Assembly (NCBI RefSeq): GCF_026004055.1
Contig: NZ_BPIJ01000003.1
Span: 62,001 to 126,000, forward strand
DNA: 64,000 nt
Direction of reading: 5' to 3'
Source: Meiothermus sp.
GTDB lineage: Bacteria > Deinococcota > Deinococci > Deinococcales > Thermaceae
Positions within the stretch are counted from its first letter, which is position 1. Every line of letters begins with the position of its first letter. This document shows, in pieces, positions 1-11,269 of the stretch. Position numbers and translations under genes: made by a program. Below the pieces are notes generated by a model, which worked only from the letters and a program-made list of their open reading frames with translations, was not told where the DNA came from and did no database searches.

Positions 1-454
1 TGAACACCCGGCCAGGGGTCTTGCGGTTCCCGATGGAACCGGGATGACGGTGTACCTTGTGGGCCCCGTGGGAGTCATTGCCACCGGCAAAGTTCCACTT
101 CTTCATCACACCGGTAAAGCCGTGGCCTTTGGAGGTGCCGGTCACATCCACCACTTCTCCCGCATTGAAAATGCTCACCGTAACGGTATCGCCGTCGGGG
201 TTAAAGCCTCGCAGTTCGCGCAAAAACTTCACCGGCTCCACACCGGCCTTGGCAAAATGCCCTTTGGCAGGCTTGTTCACCCGCTGGGGCTTCTGGCTCT
301 GGAAGCCGAGCTGAACCGCTTCGTAGCCATCTTTCTCGAGGGTCTTGCGTTGCACTACGGGGCAAGGGCCCGCCAGAATCACCGTGACGGGAACTGCTTT
401 ATCCCCCTTCCAGACCTGGGTCATACCTACTTTGGTTCCGAGGATGCCCTTCAT
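1..454 (-). CDS. rplC: 50S ribosomal protein L3 (3' end outside window)
   Basis: Structural protein of the large ribosomal subunit, near the peptidyl transferase centre. The minus-strand translation starts [15 protein letters not shown], the standard L3 N-terminus, and continues through the conserved [17 protein letters not shown] stretch. About 151 residues are present and the C-terminus lies beyond base 1. The ATG overlaps the rpsJ stop by one base (TAATG), and AGGAGG lies just upstream inside rpsJ, so the two genes are probably translationally coupled. It is the last visible gene of the str/S10 transcription unit. Identity is not in doubt. Confidence 0.97.
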   Translation of the reverse strand, partial: MKGILGTKVGMTQVWKGDKAVPVTVILAGPCPVVQRKTLEKDGYEAVQLGFQSQKPQRVNKPAKGHFAKAGVEPVKFLRELRGFNPDGDTVTVSIFNAGEVVDVTGTSKGHGFTGVMKKWNFAGGNDSHGAHKVHRHPGSIGNRKTPGRVF

Positions 455-768
455 TAGCGGCCTCCTACCATCTTGAGTTCAATCTCGACGCCGGTAGGCA
501 GATCGAGGTTGCGCAACCCCTCGATGGTCTTGGGGGTGGGATCCGTAATGTCCACCAGGCGGTTGTGGGTGCGCAGCTCGAAGTGCTCGCGGCTGTCCTT
601 GTGTTTGAAGGGGCCCCGCAACACGGTGAAGCGGCGGATGCGGGTAGGTAGAGGCACCGGCCCCGCCACCTGGGCACCGCTACGGCGGGCTGTTTCCACA
701 ATTTTGGCCGCCGAAGCGTCCAGGCTCTTGTGGTCGAAGCCCCGAAGTTTGATTCGTATCTTTGGCAT
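454..768 (-). CDS. rpsJ: 30S ribosomal protein S10
   Basis: Small-subunit ribosomal protein of 104 residues, the usual S10 length; the same protein (NusE) also works in transcription antitermination in other bacteria. The start [14 protein letters not shown] and the segment [18 protein letters not shown] are diagnostic. It lies 12 bp downstream of the tuf stop, with GGGAGG before the ATG, and its own stop overlaps the rplC start. Having S10 directly after EF-Tu joins the str and S10 gene sets, as known in Thermus. Confidence 0.97.
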   Translation of the reverse strand: MPKIRIKLRGFDHKSLDASAAKIVETARRSGAQVAGPVPLPTRIRRFTVLRGPFKHKDSREHFELRTHNRLVDITDPTPKTIEGLRNLDLPTGVEIELKMVGGR

Positions 769-780
769 TCAGGGCCTCCC

Positions 781-1998
<1,218 letters not shown>

Positions 1999-2061
1999 AT
2001 TGGTTTCTCCTTGGTTAGAGTCTTAGGTCTGGTTTTGTGACCTGTAAGCGGCTTGCTGCGA

Positions 2062-4155
<2,094 letters not shown>

Positions 4156-4157
4156 AC

Positions 4158-4628
4158 TCACCACCGGTAATGGGCGTAGGCTCGGTTGGCTTCGGCCATA
4201 CGCTCCACATCTTCTTTCTTCTTGACCGCTCCGCCTTTACCCTCCGCGGCTTCCAGCAGCTCGGCGGCCAGGCGCTGATGGGCTTCGCGCTCCCCCCGGT
4301 TGTTGAAGGCGGTCACAATCCAGCGGATGGCCAGAGTCTGCTGGCGGCGGGGCGATACCTCAACGGGCACCTGGTAGTTGGCCCCACCCACCCGGCGGCT
4401 GCGAACCTCCACTCGGGGGCGCACATTGTCCAGCGCCGCCTTGAAAACCTTGAGTGGCTCCTGTCCGCTTTTCTCCTGAATTACCTCGCAGGCTTGTTTG
4501 AAGATTTTGGCGGCCAGGTTCTTTTTGCCGTCGCGCATCATGCGGTTGATGAGCGCAGTAACCACCACATCCCCGTAGAGATGATCGGGCTCGAGTTGAC
4601 GAATTTCAGCTTGTCTTCTCCGCGACAT
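4158..4628 (-). CDS. rpsG: 30S ribosomal protein S7
   Basis: Primary 16S rRNA-binding protein of the 30S head, 156 residues as in Thermus. Diagnostic segments are [42 protein letters not shown] (shortened here to [14 protein letters not shown] for recognition) and the C-terminal [11 protein letters not shown]. It is in the standard order between rpsL and fusA. In E. coli S7 represses translation of its own operon; whether that holds here cannot be seen. Confidence 0.97.
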   Translation of the reverse strand: MSRRRQAEIRQLEPDHLYGDVVVTALINRMMRDGKKNLAAKIFKQACEVIQEKSGQEPLKVFKAALDNVRPRVEVRSRRVGGANYQVPVEVSPRRQQTLAIRWIVTAFNNRGEREAHQRLAAELLEAAEGKGGAVKKKEDVERMAEANRAYAHYRW

Positions 4629-4635
4629 AGTTCAC

Positions 4636-5052
4636 CTACTTCTTGCCCTTAGCAGCCGCACCCTTGGCATCGGCCTTGGGCCGTTTGGCGCCATACTTGG
4701 AGCGGCTCTTCTTGCGATCCTTGACCCCCTGGGTGTCGTAGATACCGCGCACAATGTGGTAGCGCACCCCCGGCAGATCCTTCACGCGGCCCCCGCGAAT
4801 GAGCACCACCGAGTGCTCTTGCAGGTTGTGGCCCTCACCGGGAATGTAGGCGGTAACTTCGTACTGGCTCGAGAGGCGCACCTTGGCTACTTTGCGCAGC
4901 GCCGAGTTGGGCTTCTTGGGGGTGACGGTACGCACCACGGTGCAGACCCCCTTGCGGAAGGGGCTTCCCTTCAGGGCAGGCACCTTGCTCTTCTTGACCA
5001 CCGGCGTACGGCCCTTACGGAGGAGTTGGTTGATGGTTGGCAGTGTAATCAC
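4636..5052 (-). CDS. rpsL: 30S ribosomal protein S12
   Basis: Decoding-centre protein and site of streptomycin-resistance mutations. The open frame extends far upstream, but homology begins at [12 protein letters not shown]. The GTG at 5052 (VITLPTINQ) aligns with the ATG of Thermus S12 (MVALPTINQ) and gives 138 residues. The purine stretch GAAAGGA ends only about one base before this GTG, so a CTG at 5043 with better spacing is a possible alternative. [14 protein letters not shown] and the decoding loop [18 protein letters not shown] are intact. First gene of the str operon. Confidence 0.95.
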   Translation of the reverse strand: MITLPTINQLLRKGRTPVVKKSKVPALKGSPFRKGVCTVVRTVTPKKPNSALRKVAKVRLSSQYEVTAYIPGEGHNLQEHSVVLIRGGRVKDLPGVRYHIVRGIYDTQGVKDRKKSRSKYGAKRPKADAKGAAAKGKK

Positions 5053-5268
5053 ATCCTTTCGTTCGACTCGATTTCTCTCAAAACCGAAAACCCCACACTG
5101 AGTTCTGCGTTCTTGTGCTGCGCTCGGTGCGGGGTTCCCGTCGAGAAGCGAAACAGGCCGGTGGCCCGATTTTCGCCCCTGGATTCTCAAGAATCGCTGT
5201 GCGCGACGGACATCCCGCGAGCGCAACCGAGGCAACCTCAGGGCCGGGGCTGGCCTGAGGCGGCGCAA
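5053..5268 (-). other. 5' leader of the str operon
   Basis: Predicted untranslated leader of about 216 nt between the inferred transcription start near 5268 and rpsL. It contains a strong hairpin near its 5' end (CCTCAGG pairing with CCTGAGG, with further GCC/GGC pairs, about 5234-5259). The open frame reading through it into rpsL has no S12 homology and is not counted as coding. A regulatory role is inference only. Confidence 0.5.
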
Positions 5269-5275
5269 CCCTCAA

Positions 5276-5304
5276 AGTATATATAGAGACTTGAGGTTAA
5301 TCAA
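5276..5304 (-). promoter_or_regulatory. sigma-70 type promoter of the str operon
   Basis: On the minus strand, TTGATT (5299-5304) and TATACT (5276-5281) are separated by exactly 17 bp, close to the consensus. It lies upstream of rpsL with no other gene between, so it should drive rpsL-rpsG-fusA-tuf-rpsJ-rplC. Confidence 0.75.
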
Positions 5305-5508
5305 GAGGTTGCGCAGGGTTATAAACGCGTTTTATCAAGCTTCTGTAGGGTCGTGTCGTGCCGCTACATGTGTACGGCCAGGCAACAAAACCCTGAGCGC
5401 TCTGGGCATACTTTGAAACGTAACTTGCGTCTGGATCTAGACACAATCTCGTTTTCGTGGGCAGCTAGATCTGTGTAGGGCGCGATAAATATTTGGGGCA
5501 ATACTGCT
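5305..5508. other. Intergenic DNA without recognised gene
   Basis: About 200 bp between the str promoter and repeat element A1. I see no open frame with family resemblance and no convincing terminator or RNA gene. Confidence 0.5.
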
Positions 5509-5512
5509 CTAG

Positions 5513-5850
5513 TGCTCTGGTAACAAAATACGCAGTATGGGGTTTAGCCTTCAGAACGCGCCGTGTCTCGTAAACCTGGGCCTTCGGTGCCTTGCCTGTA
5601 CGGTCATGCAAAAAGCACCCCACCCCGCTTCGCCCCTTCCCTCCCCTACTGCGTAGGGGAGGCCAGGTGGGGTGGCTGACCTGGCCCTTCACCCAGCGGA
5701 TTGGGGGCCTTGCCTGATACCCTCCCCCACCCTCCCTACGCGGTAGGGAGGGCGTTTTTAGGCCATCTCGGGGGCCGAAGTGGGATGGAATCTCTACATC
5801 GATGTATTCGGGGTGCGGTACATAACTTCGGAAATTTAGTTACCAGACCA
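5513..5850 (+). mobile_element. Miniature element A, copy 1 (338 bp)
   Basis: Non-coding repeat bounded by inverted ends TGCTCTGGTAAC and GTTACCAGACCA and flanked on both sides by CTAG. Four complete copies in the window are exactly 338 bp (starts 5513, 30022, 46413, 57405) and a fifth is cut by the window end. Two strong inner hairpins are present: 5640-5662 and 5730-5752, the second followed by CGTTTTTA and so resembling a terminator. There is no transposase. The size, inverted ends and target preference fit a MITE; CTAG/YTAR targets recall the IS5 group, which is inference. Confidence 0.85.
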
Positions 5851-6043
5851 CTAGTAACAAAGTATGTGATGCCGGCCTTCTCGCGTCATTGCGAGCATCA
5901 CGCAGCAATCCAGAATCTCTGCCCCGGCCAGCCTACACAAGGCTATCTGGATTGCTTCGTCGGCGGGGGCCTCCTCGCAATGACAAGGTGCTCACGTTTG
6001 GATTTGTCAGGGTAAAGTGACGCAAATTCAGATTACCAGACCC
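5851..6043 (+). mobile_element. Miniature element B, copy 1
   Basis: Second element directly abutting A1. Its ends relate to those of A: left CTAGTAACAAAG (lacking the outer TGGT), right GATTACCAGACCC. It encloses a large imperfect palindrome, about 5884-5984, starting GTCATTGCGAGCATC and ending CTCGCAATGAC, with inner GCAATCCAGA and TCTGGATTGC. It is followed by CTAG, whose complement holds the TAG stop of the Sco gene. Sister copies lie at 30365-30523 (damaged) and 46756-46957. Confidence 0.75.
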
Positions 6044-6658
6044 CTAGCGCAACAACCAGCGCACATCCTGCACCACCCGCTCGGTTTTTGCCACCTTGCC
6101 GTTGCCATACACCAGGCGCAGTTGTCCCTTGGGGTCAAGGGCAAAAACGGTGGCGGTGTGGTCTACGTTGTACTCGGTAGCCGACTTGATCTGGGATTTC
6201 TGATAGAACACCCCATACCGCTTGGCCACTTCGGCAATTTGCTCGGGTGTCCCAGTTAGGCCGATAAAACTAGGGCTAAAAAAGGTCACGTAGTCACGCA
6301 GCTTTTGCTGGGAGTCCCGTTCGGGGTCTACGGTGATGAGCAATACCTGCACTCGAGCCTGCTCGGCTGGGGTCAGGGCCTTGTAGACCTTGCCGAGCTC
6401 GAGCAAAGTAGTAGGGCAGACATCCGGGCAGTTCACAAAGCCAAAGAAAATCAAGACTACCTTACCTTGAAAATCTGAGAGGCTCTTGCTCGAGCCATCG
6501 TGGGCGGTGAGGGTGAACTGATTGGCTTCCAGAGGCCGCACATTGAGCAGCCGGGTACCGTAGGGCTGGTAGGTATCGCGCGATAGCCAAAAGGCCCCTA
6601 CAGCCAGCAACAAAGGCAGACCTGCTATCAAGGTGATCCAAACGGCTCGACGTGGCAT
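6044..6658 (-). CDS. Sco1/SenC family copper chaperone
   Basis: Predicted membrane-anchored, thioredoxin-fold protein of 204 residues that delivers copper to, or reduces, the CuA site of cytochrome c oxidase. One N-terminal transmembrane segment (about residues 7-24) is followed by the Sco domain. The copper-binding CPDVC motif lies in FFGFVNCPDVCPTT, and the distal ligand histidine is in YNVDHTATVF. Thermus relies on ba3 and caa3 oxidases, which need such a factor. The TAG stop falls in the CTAG at the right edge of element B1. It is divergent from the membrane gene at 6936. Confidence 0.9.
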   Translation of the reverse strand: MPRRAVWITLIAGLPLLLAVGAFWLSRDTYQPYGTRLLNVRPLEANQFTLTAHDGSSKSLSDFQGKVVLIFFGFVNCPDVCPTTLLELGKVYKALTPAEQARVQVLLITVDPERDSQQKLRDYVTFFSPSFIGLTGTPEQIAEVAKRYGVFYQKSQIKSATEYNVDHTATVFALDPKGQLRLVYGNGKVAKTERVVQDVRWLLR

Positions 6659-6935
6659 TCTATACGCTCCTGAGATACGGGCTTATATGGCGTACAAACT
6701 CAGCACCTATGCCCAGGTTAACCCTAGACAACCCCAGCACCAGCAAATGTCCCTTGATAGACAGTTGGCTTGCTGAACCAGACAAGTCGCCCCCCTCTCC
6801 CACAAATAGGCACTGTACATCGGGTTTTGTCGGTCGGGAAGGGCCCAAGACACCTATGGGTGGTTCTACAGTAAAGGAGGGGCATAAGCAAAAATCTGTA
6901 TGGCTTTACATTAAACCTCACCCCATTGAAGCATT

Positions 6936-7421
6936 ATGAGACTTGGCATGTACATCTTTCCGGCTTTCTCCCACCCCCAGGTGCGTTGGGCCGCCGCTTT
7001 GCTCATGGCACCTTTCTTCCTGCAACTGCTGGGCTCCGGCAATACCTTATTGGGTGGGGGGCTTTGTGGGGAGCTATTCGGCAACGACACCCCGCTGGGG
7101 CTTCAGGGTGCGGGCTTTTGGTATGCGGTCTTGTTCATGATGCTGCTGGGATTTCAGCTGATGTATGGGGGGTTCTTGCTACTGGCCAGGCTGCTCGAGA
7201 TGCCCCCTAGCATGGAAGCCGGAACCTACCGCACGGGAATCTGGCTGGTGGGGTTTATTACCCTTTTGTTCGTTCTGACCCGTACCACCGGTCTCCCCTA
7301 CCCCAGCCCCCAGGGCCTCGCGCTGGGCGATACTGCTCCGGTAGACCCACTCAGCCTGATTTTGATGGCATGCTCGTGGGTGGGGAGCTTTCTACTGTGG
7401 CGTTTGCTTAAGAAGACATAA
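6936..7421 (+). CDS. Predicted four-helix membrane protein, unknown
   Basis: A 161-residue hydrophobic protein with about four transmembrane segments (near residues 17-35, 60-87, 103-118 and 137-157). I recognise no family. The ATG at 6936 is used; ATG 6948 (MYIFPAF) is an alternative, and neither has a strong ribosome-binding site. It is divergent from the Sco gene and lies 32 bp before mazG. A role in the membrane near the respiratory chain is possible from position only. Confidence 0.7.
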   Translation: MRLGMYIFPAFSHPQVRWAAALLMAPFFLQLLGSGNTLLGGGLCGELFGNDTPLGLQGAGFWYAVLFMMLLGFQLMYGGFLLLARLLEMPPSMEAGTYRTGIWLVGFITLLFVLTRTTGLPYPSPQGLALGDTAPVDPLSLILMACSWVGSFLLWRLLKKT

Positions 7422-7453
7422 TTTGCTTTGCAAAACCCGCTAGGCTGTAGGGC

Positions 7454-8038
7454 ATGGAACGTTTGTTGGAGGTCATGCGCCGCCTACGGGGCCCCGATGG
7501 CTGCCCCTGGGATAAAGCACAAACCCACCAAAGCCTCAGGCCCTACCTGCTCGAGGAGGCTGCCGAAGCGGTGGACGCCATCGGCCGGGGGAACCCCAAA
7601 GAGATGGCCGAGGAGCTAGGAGATGTGCTTTTGCAGGTGGCCTTTCACTCGGTTATTGCCGAGCAGGAGGGCAGTTTTAGTTATCCCGAGGTGGAGCAAC
7701 ACATCGTGGACAAGCTCATCCGCCGTCATCCCCACGTGTTCGGCGATGTAAAGGCCGATACCCCCGAAGCCGTAAGTGCCAACTGGAACGCCATTAAGGC
7801 GGCCGAGGGCAAAAGCCCCCAATCGGTATGCGATCAGGTGCCGCGCAGCCTGGGCGCCCTGGCCCGTGCTAGTGAAATCCAAAAGAAACTCGGTACCCCC
7901 TATGCAAAAGAAAATCTGCTCGAGGCCCTCGAGCAGGGCAACCTGGCCGAGGCGCTGTGGCAGATGGTGGCCTGGTGCCGGCAGGAGAAAGTCAACCCGG
8001 AAATCTTGCTACGCGAGCGCTGTGAACAAAGTTGCTAA
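7454..8038 (+). CDS. mazG: MazG family nucleoside triphosphate pyrophosphohydrolase
   Basis: House-cleaning enzyme hydrolysing (d)NTPs to the monophosphate plus pyrophosphate. The N-terminal half carries the MazG signature LRGPDGCPWDKAQTHQSLRP, then the metal-binding acidic helices EEAAEAVDAI and EELGDVLLQVAFH. Length 194 residues, shorter than the two-domain E. coli protein (263), so the second MazG domain is reduced; the C-terminal part contains an ALARASEIQKK segment typical of the tandem form. It is the middle of a plus-strand group between a membrane gene and a Nudix gene. Confidence 0.92.
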   Translation: MERLLEVMRRLRGPDGCPWDKAQTHQSLRPYLLEEAAEAVDAIGRGNPKEMAEELGDVLLQVAFHSVIAEQEGSFSYPEVEQHIVDKLIRRHPHVFGDVKADTPEAVSANWNAIKAAEGKSPQSVCDQVPRSLGALARASEIQKKLGTPYAKENLLEALEQGNLAEALWQMVAWCRQEKVNPEILLRERCEQSC

Positions 8039-8104
8039 AAAGGTCATACGCCACTGGCCCTAGCAGCAAAAAGCGTCACAATGTTTCTTGGGATAAGCCG
8101 GAGG

Positions 8105-8131
8105 TTGACAACGCTCCATCCACTGTAATTG
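8105..8131 (+). promoter_or_regulatory. Possible promoter of the Nudix gene
   Basis: TTGACA at 8105-8110 is a perfect -35 hexamer; TAATTG at 8126-8131 is a fair -10 with a short 15-bp spacer. It lies 25 bp before the preferred ATG at 8156. Confidence 0.4.
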
Positions 8132-8155
8132 CTCGCTACCTTTTTCGGTGCCCTG

Positions 8156-8758
8156 ATGAATACCGATCTTCTCAAAGCCGCCGTTTCCCATCCCCCAAAG
8201 CAACTCTTGCTGCCCAAGGGGTTTGTGGATGCCGCTGTGCTGCTGCCGGTATGGGAGGGCCAGCTTTTGTTTACCGTACGCAGCGCCCACCTACCACACC
8301 ATGCTGCCCAGATCAGCTTTCCCGGGGGGCGCTTTGACCCTGGCGAGACCGCCGAGGAAGCCGCTTTGCGCGAGGCCAGAGAAGAAGTGGGGCTCAACCC
8401 GGAACACGTGGAAATACTGGGGCACCTAAACCCTACCCTCTCCCCCTTTGGCTACCGGGTGTTTCCTCTGCTGGGCCGGATTACCCAAAAACCCCATCTG
8501 ATCCCCAACCCCGAGGAGGTAGATGCGCTGCTCTGGGTGCCCATTAAAGAACTGCTGGAAGCCCCGGCCTACGCCGAAGAGCGCATCCCCCCGCCGGGCA
8601 ACCGCTTTCCAGGCGGCCTAGGCGAAGAGTTTTCGCAAGTGGAGGGCCGGCTCACCCGCACGGTCTGGCACTACCCCTGGCGGGGCTACGATATCTGGGG
8701 GGTGACCGGCAATATTGTGCACGACTTCCTCGAGCGGATTCGAGAAGTACGTTTTTGA
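8156..8758 (+). CDS. Nudix hydrolase, CoA pyrophosphatase type
   Basis: Predicted to cleave coenzyme A or acyl-CoA to 3',5'-ADP and phosphopantetheine products. The Nudix box is complete: GGRFDPGETAEEAALREARE followed by EVGL. Just before it, LLFTVRSAHLPHHAAQISF fits the CoA-type signature that distinguishes this subfamily. The ATG at 8156 gives 200 residues; a TTG nine codons upstream would lie on the proposed -10 box and is rejected. Substrate is inferred from the motif, not proven. Confidence 0.9.
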   Translation: MNTDLLKAAVSHPPKQLLLPKGFVDAAVLLPVWEGQLLFTVRSAHLPHHAAQISFPGGRFDPGETAEEAALREAREEVGLNPEHVEILGHLNPTLSPFGYRVFPLLGRITQKPHLIPNPEEVDALLWVPIKELLEAPAYAEERIPPPGNRFPGGLGEEFSQVEGRLTRTVWHYPWRGYDIWGVTGNIVHDFLERIREVRF

Positions 8759-8791
8759 AGGGTGGGCCCAGGTAGGCAGAGCAACCAAACC

Positions 8792-9571
8792 CTAATCGGC
8801 GGCTACAGACTCGAGCCGAAACAAGGGCTTGGCTTGTTTGACAAGCTGGTTGTAAAGGTCTAAAAACTGCTCCTTGGCCTGTTGCCCTAAGAAGCCCGGC
8901 GGGGTGAGCTCGGGCGGCAGGCCGGGGTCGAGGAAGAGGTTCTTGCGGGCCTGGTGAATCATGTGGGTCAGGCGCACGAAGGCTTCCTCGGCATTTTTGG
9001 GCTTGCTTGGTTTTTGGGCTAGAAAGGCCCGGTAGCGGGCCTGGGCCGCTTTGAGGTTAAAGGATTTTTCGATGAGCTCGAGGGGCGGTGTGCTGGAAAA
9101 GCGCTCGGCCTGAAAAAGCTCCACATAGCTTTGCAAGCCGTAAAAGCCCACCAGATCGCGGGCAGCCTCGAGCGAACCATTGGGGCTAATCCAGACACCC
9201 GGGGCCGGCGTCCCGAAGCCCAGCAGAATCAACTCGTTGCGGAAGCGATCCCGCACCGTGCGTTTGGCCTCCGGCACGGCATAGACCAGTATGCGCCACT
9301 GACCATCCCAAGGAGCCCCGTAGGTATAAAGGCGCTCCCGTACCTGCTCAACCTGCCAGGCCACCCGGGGCGAAAGCCGGTAGTAAGCCCGCCGCCCGTC
9401 CTTCTCGGGGATGATCCAGCCGCGCTTGACGCTGCGCGAAACTGCGGCCCGCACAGCCGGTTCGCTAAAATTTAGGAGTTCCATCCAGCGAATTAAGTCG
9501 CCTACCCAGGCCCGGTTTTTGGGGTAGAGGTACTCCATATAGAGCGTAAATAGGTAAGAGCGTGCGCGCAT
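8792..9571 (-). CDS. PaaX family transcriptional regulator
   Basis: A 259-residue protein in three parts that fit PaaX, the phenylacetyl-CoA-responsive repressor: an N-terminal winged helix (ARSYLFTLYMEYL to RGWIIPEKDGRRAYYRLSP, residues 3-68), a middle ferredoxin-like domain (DGQWRILVYAVPEAKRTVRD to GVWISPNG), and a C-terminal helical domain (LTHMIHQARKNLFLDPGLPP). No phenylacetate genes are adjacent, so the target is unknown. It follows the MATE gene on the same strand about 170 bp downstream, and a functional link is not shown. Confidence 0.88.
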   Translation of the reverse strand: MRARSYLFTLYMEYLYPKNRAWVGDLIRWMELLNFSEPAVRAAVSRSVKRGWIIPEKDGRRAYYRLSPRVAWQVEQVRERLYTYGAPWDGQWRILVYAVPEAKRTVRDRFRNELILLGFGTPAPGVWISPNGSLEAARDLVGFYGLQSYVELFQAERFSSTPPLELIEKSFNLKAAQARYRAFLAQKPSKPKNAEEAFVRLTHMIHQARKNLFLDPGLPPELTPPGFLGQQAKEQFLDLYNQLVKQAKPLFRLESVAAD

Positions 9572-9740
9572 TGTCCCTCAGTATAATACGGTTTTTTACA
9601 TCCCAAACCAAAAAACGTTTGATGAAGAGATACCCGGCGCAGGTTTGAACCCGCGCCCGGCCCTGCCCGGCACAATAACCCTAGAAAGTTGGTTCGACAC
9701 CAAGTCCGGCGAAAAATGCCCGGAAACTTGCGCCGCACGG

Positions 9741-11099
9741 CTAATCGGTAGCCAGGGCTCTGGCCTTTGCATCGAGCCGGAACCACTGCCCACCACGGTA
9801 ACGCCACAAGAACATGGCTACCCGCGCGGTCTCCTCACCCAAGAGCCTACCCAGGAAAATACCCCACAACCCCAATCCCAGGGGGAAGGCCAACAACCAG
9901 GCCAGGGGTAGCCCCACCACAAAAACCGTCACGAAATCGGAGAGCAGCAAAAAGCGGGTGTCGCCGCCGCTGGCCAGGATGCCAAAAAAGATGAAGTTGG
10001 AGACCTTAACCGGCTGAAACAAGGCATTGAGCAGTACCGCCCAGAAGGCCCACTGCTGTACCTCTGGGGTGGTGTTGGGGTAGAGCAGGGGCAGCAGGAA
10101 AGCAAACAGGGCAAAAACCAGCCCGAAGATGGCTGCCGAAATCAGGCCAATGCGCCAGATGAGCCGGGAGACCCCCCAGACCCCAGGGGAATCGGCCCGC
10201 CCAATGGCCTGGGCTACCAGCACCGTAGCGGCATAGTGCAGCCCAGCCGAGGCGGTGATAAAGACCATCTCGAGGTTGCTCACAATCTGAAATACCGCCA
10301 GTTCCTGGGTTCCCAGACGCTCAAATAACAAGGCAAACAAAAACACCCCCCCGCTAAAAACCACCTCGGTAATGAAAAGCGGCAGCACCAGTGGCACGGC
10401 CTCCTGCAGCAGGTGCCTAACCTGCCCCATGTCGGGCCAGGCCCAGCGCAGGCCCCAGCGGCTCCCAAAAAGCATCCACAGCAGCACCCCCGCCCGTACC
10501 CCCTGCGCCACCAGCGCGGCCACTGCCGCCCCCACTGCCCCCATCTCCAGCGGAAACACGAACACCCAAGACAACAGGGGTATTAGGGTAATGGCCGGGA
10601 TGGTCACGATCATTGGAATCCGCGCCCGGCCGATGCTACGAAAAGCCGCACTGCTCACCACGCTCAGGGTAATAAGGGGCAAGGAAAGCGCCACCAGTGA
10701 AAGATAGGGCCCCCCGATAGAAGTGATTTCCGGATCGGCGCCTATCCCTTTCAAGAAAGGGGTAGACCCCAGCGCCAGCGGCAAGGCCAGCAGGAGTGCT
10801 AAGACCAGCGAGAACCCAATGAAGAAGCTCACAATGCGCTTTACTGCGGCCTCATCGCCCCGTCCCCTGGCCCGGCTGGCCAGAATAGCGCAACCCGCCC
10901 CCAGGGTGTTCAGGCACAAAATGCCGATAAACAGCGCATTGTTGGCCAGGCCCACCGCTGCAATGGTTGCGGTACCCAGGGTGCCCACAATCACCTGGTT
11001 GACGAAGCCCAGGGCCAGTTGAACGGTGGACTCGAGGCTCACCGGCAAGGCAATTTTGAATATCTCACGCCGCGTATCGGCAGTCACAACGGCCAGCAT
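9741..11099 (-). CDS. MATE family multidrug/cation exporter
   Basis: Twelve-helix integral membrane antiporter. Two homologous halves are visible, beginning EIFKIALPVSLESTVQLALGF and LLQEAVPLVLPLFITEVVF; LASRARGRGDEAAVKR and LVAQAIGRADSPG are the equivalent loop segments in the two halves. The start is uncertain: the ATG at 11099 (MLAVVTADTRREIF) gives 452 residues, the normal size; further in-frame starts at 11135 and 11183 add residues with no family match. Substrate cannot be read from sequence. Confidence 0.9.
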   Translation of the reverse strand: MLAVVTADTRREIFKIALPVSLESTVQLALGFVNQVIVGTLGTATIAAVGLANNALFIGILCLNTLGAGCAILASRARGRGDEAAVKRIVSFFIGFSLVLALLLALPLALGSTPFLKGIGADPEITSIGGPYLSLVALSLPLITLSVVSSAAFRSIGRARIPMIVTIPAITLIPLLSWVFVFPLEMGAVGAAVAALVAQGVRAGVLLWMLFGSRWGLRWAWPDMGQVRHLLQEAVPLVLPLFITEVVFSGGVFLFALLFERLGTQELAVFQIVSNLEMVFITASAGLHYAATVLVAQAIGRADSPGVWGVSRLIWRIGLISAAIFGLVFALFAFLLPLLYPNTTPEVQQWAFWAVLLNALFQPVKVSNFIFFGILASGGDTRFLLLSDFVTVFVVGLPLAWLLAFPLGLGLWGIFLGRLLGEETARVAMFLWRYRGGQWFRLDAKARALATD

Positions 11100-11269
11100 A
11101 CTACGGAGGGTGTTATAACCCGTTATGACGGTCATTCTGTCGGAGAATAGGCCACCGGTCGCAGGTCTCAAGTCGTAGGTCAAATGAAGGTAAGCGCAAA
11201 ACCATGCCCTGTCCGAGGGAGTCCCTCCAGCAAGCCCTTTCCTTCAAGGGGTAGAATCAGGGGTATCTT

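Noticed and set aside
5053-5268. N-terminal extension of rpsL to 210 residues
   Set aside because: No S12 homology before the GTG at 5052, and the promoter is at 5276-5304, leaving no room for an upstream ribosome-binding site.
5465-5692. A conserved small frame (MKGQVSHPTWPPLRSRGGKG...) found at 5.5, 30.0, 46.6, 57.4 and 63.8 kb
   Set aside because: It lies wholly within element A; its conservation follows from the DNA repeat, it has no ribosome-binding site, and it crosses both hairpins.
5640-5752. CRISPR-like repeated hairpins (CCTCCCCTAC...GTAGGGGAGG and CCCTCCCTAC...GTAGGGAGGG)
   Set aside because: Only two different hairpins, no regular spacers and no cas genes; they are internal parts of element A.
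9620-9680. Possible tRNA fragment (GGTTTGAACCC resembling a T-arm)
   Set aside because: The T-loop would have 6 instead of 7 bases and no acceptor, D or anticodon arms can be drawn around it.
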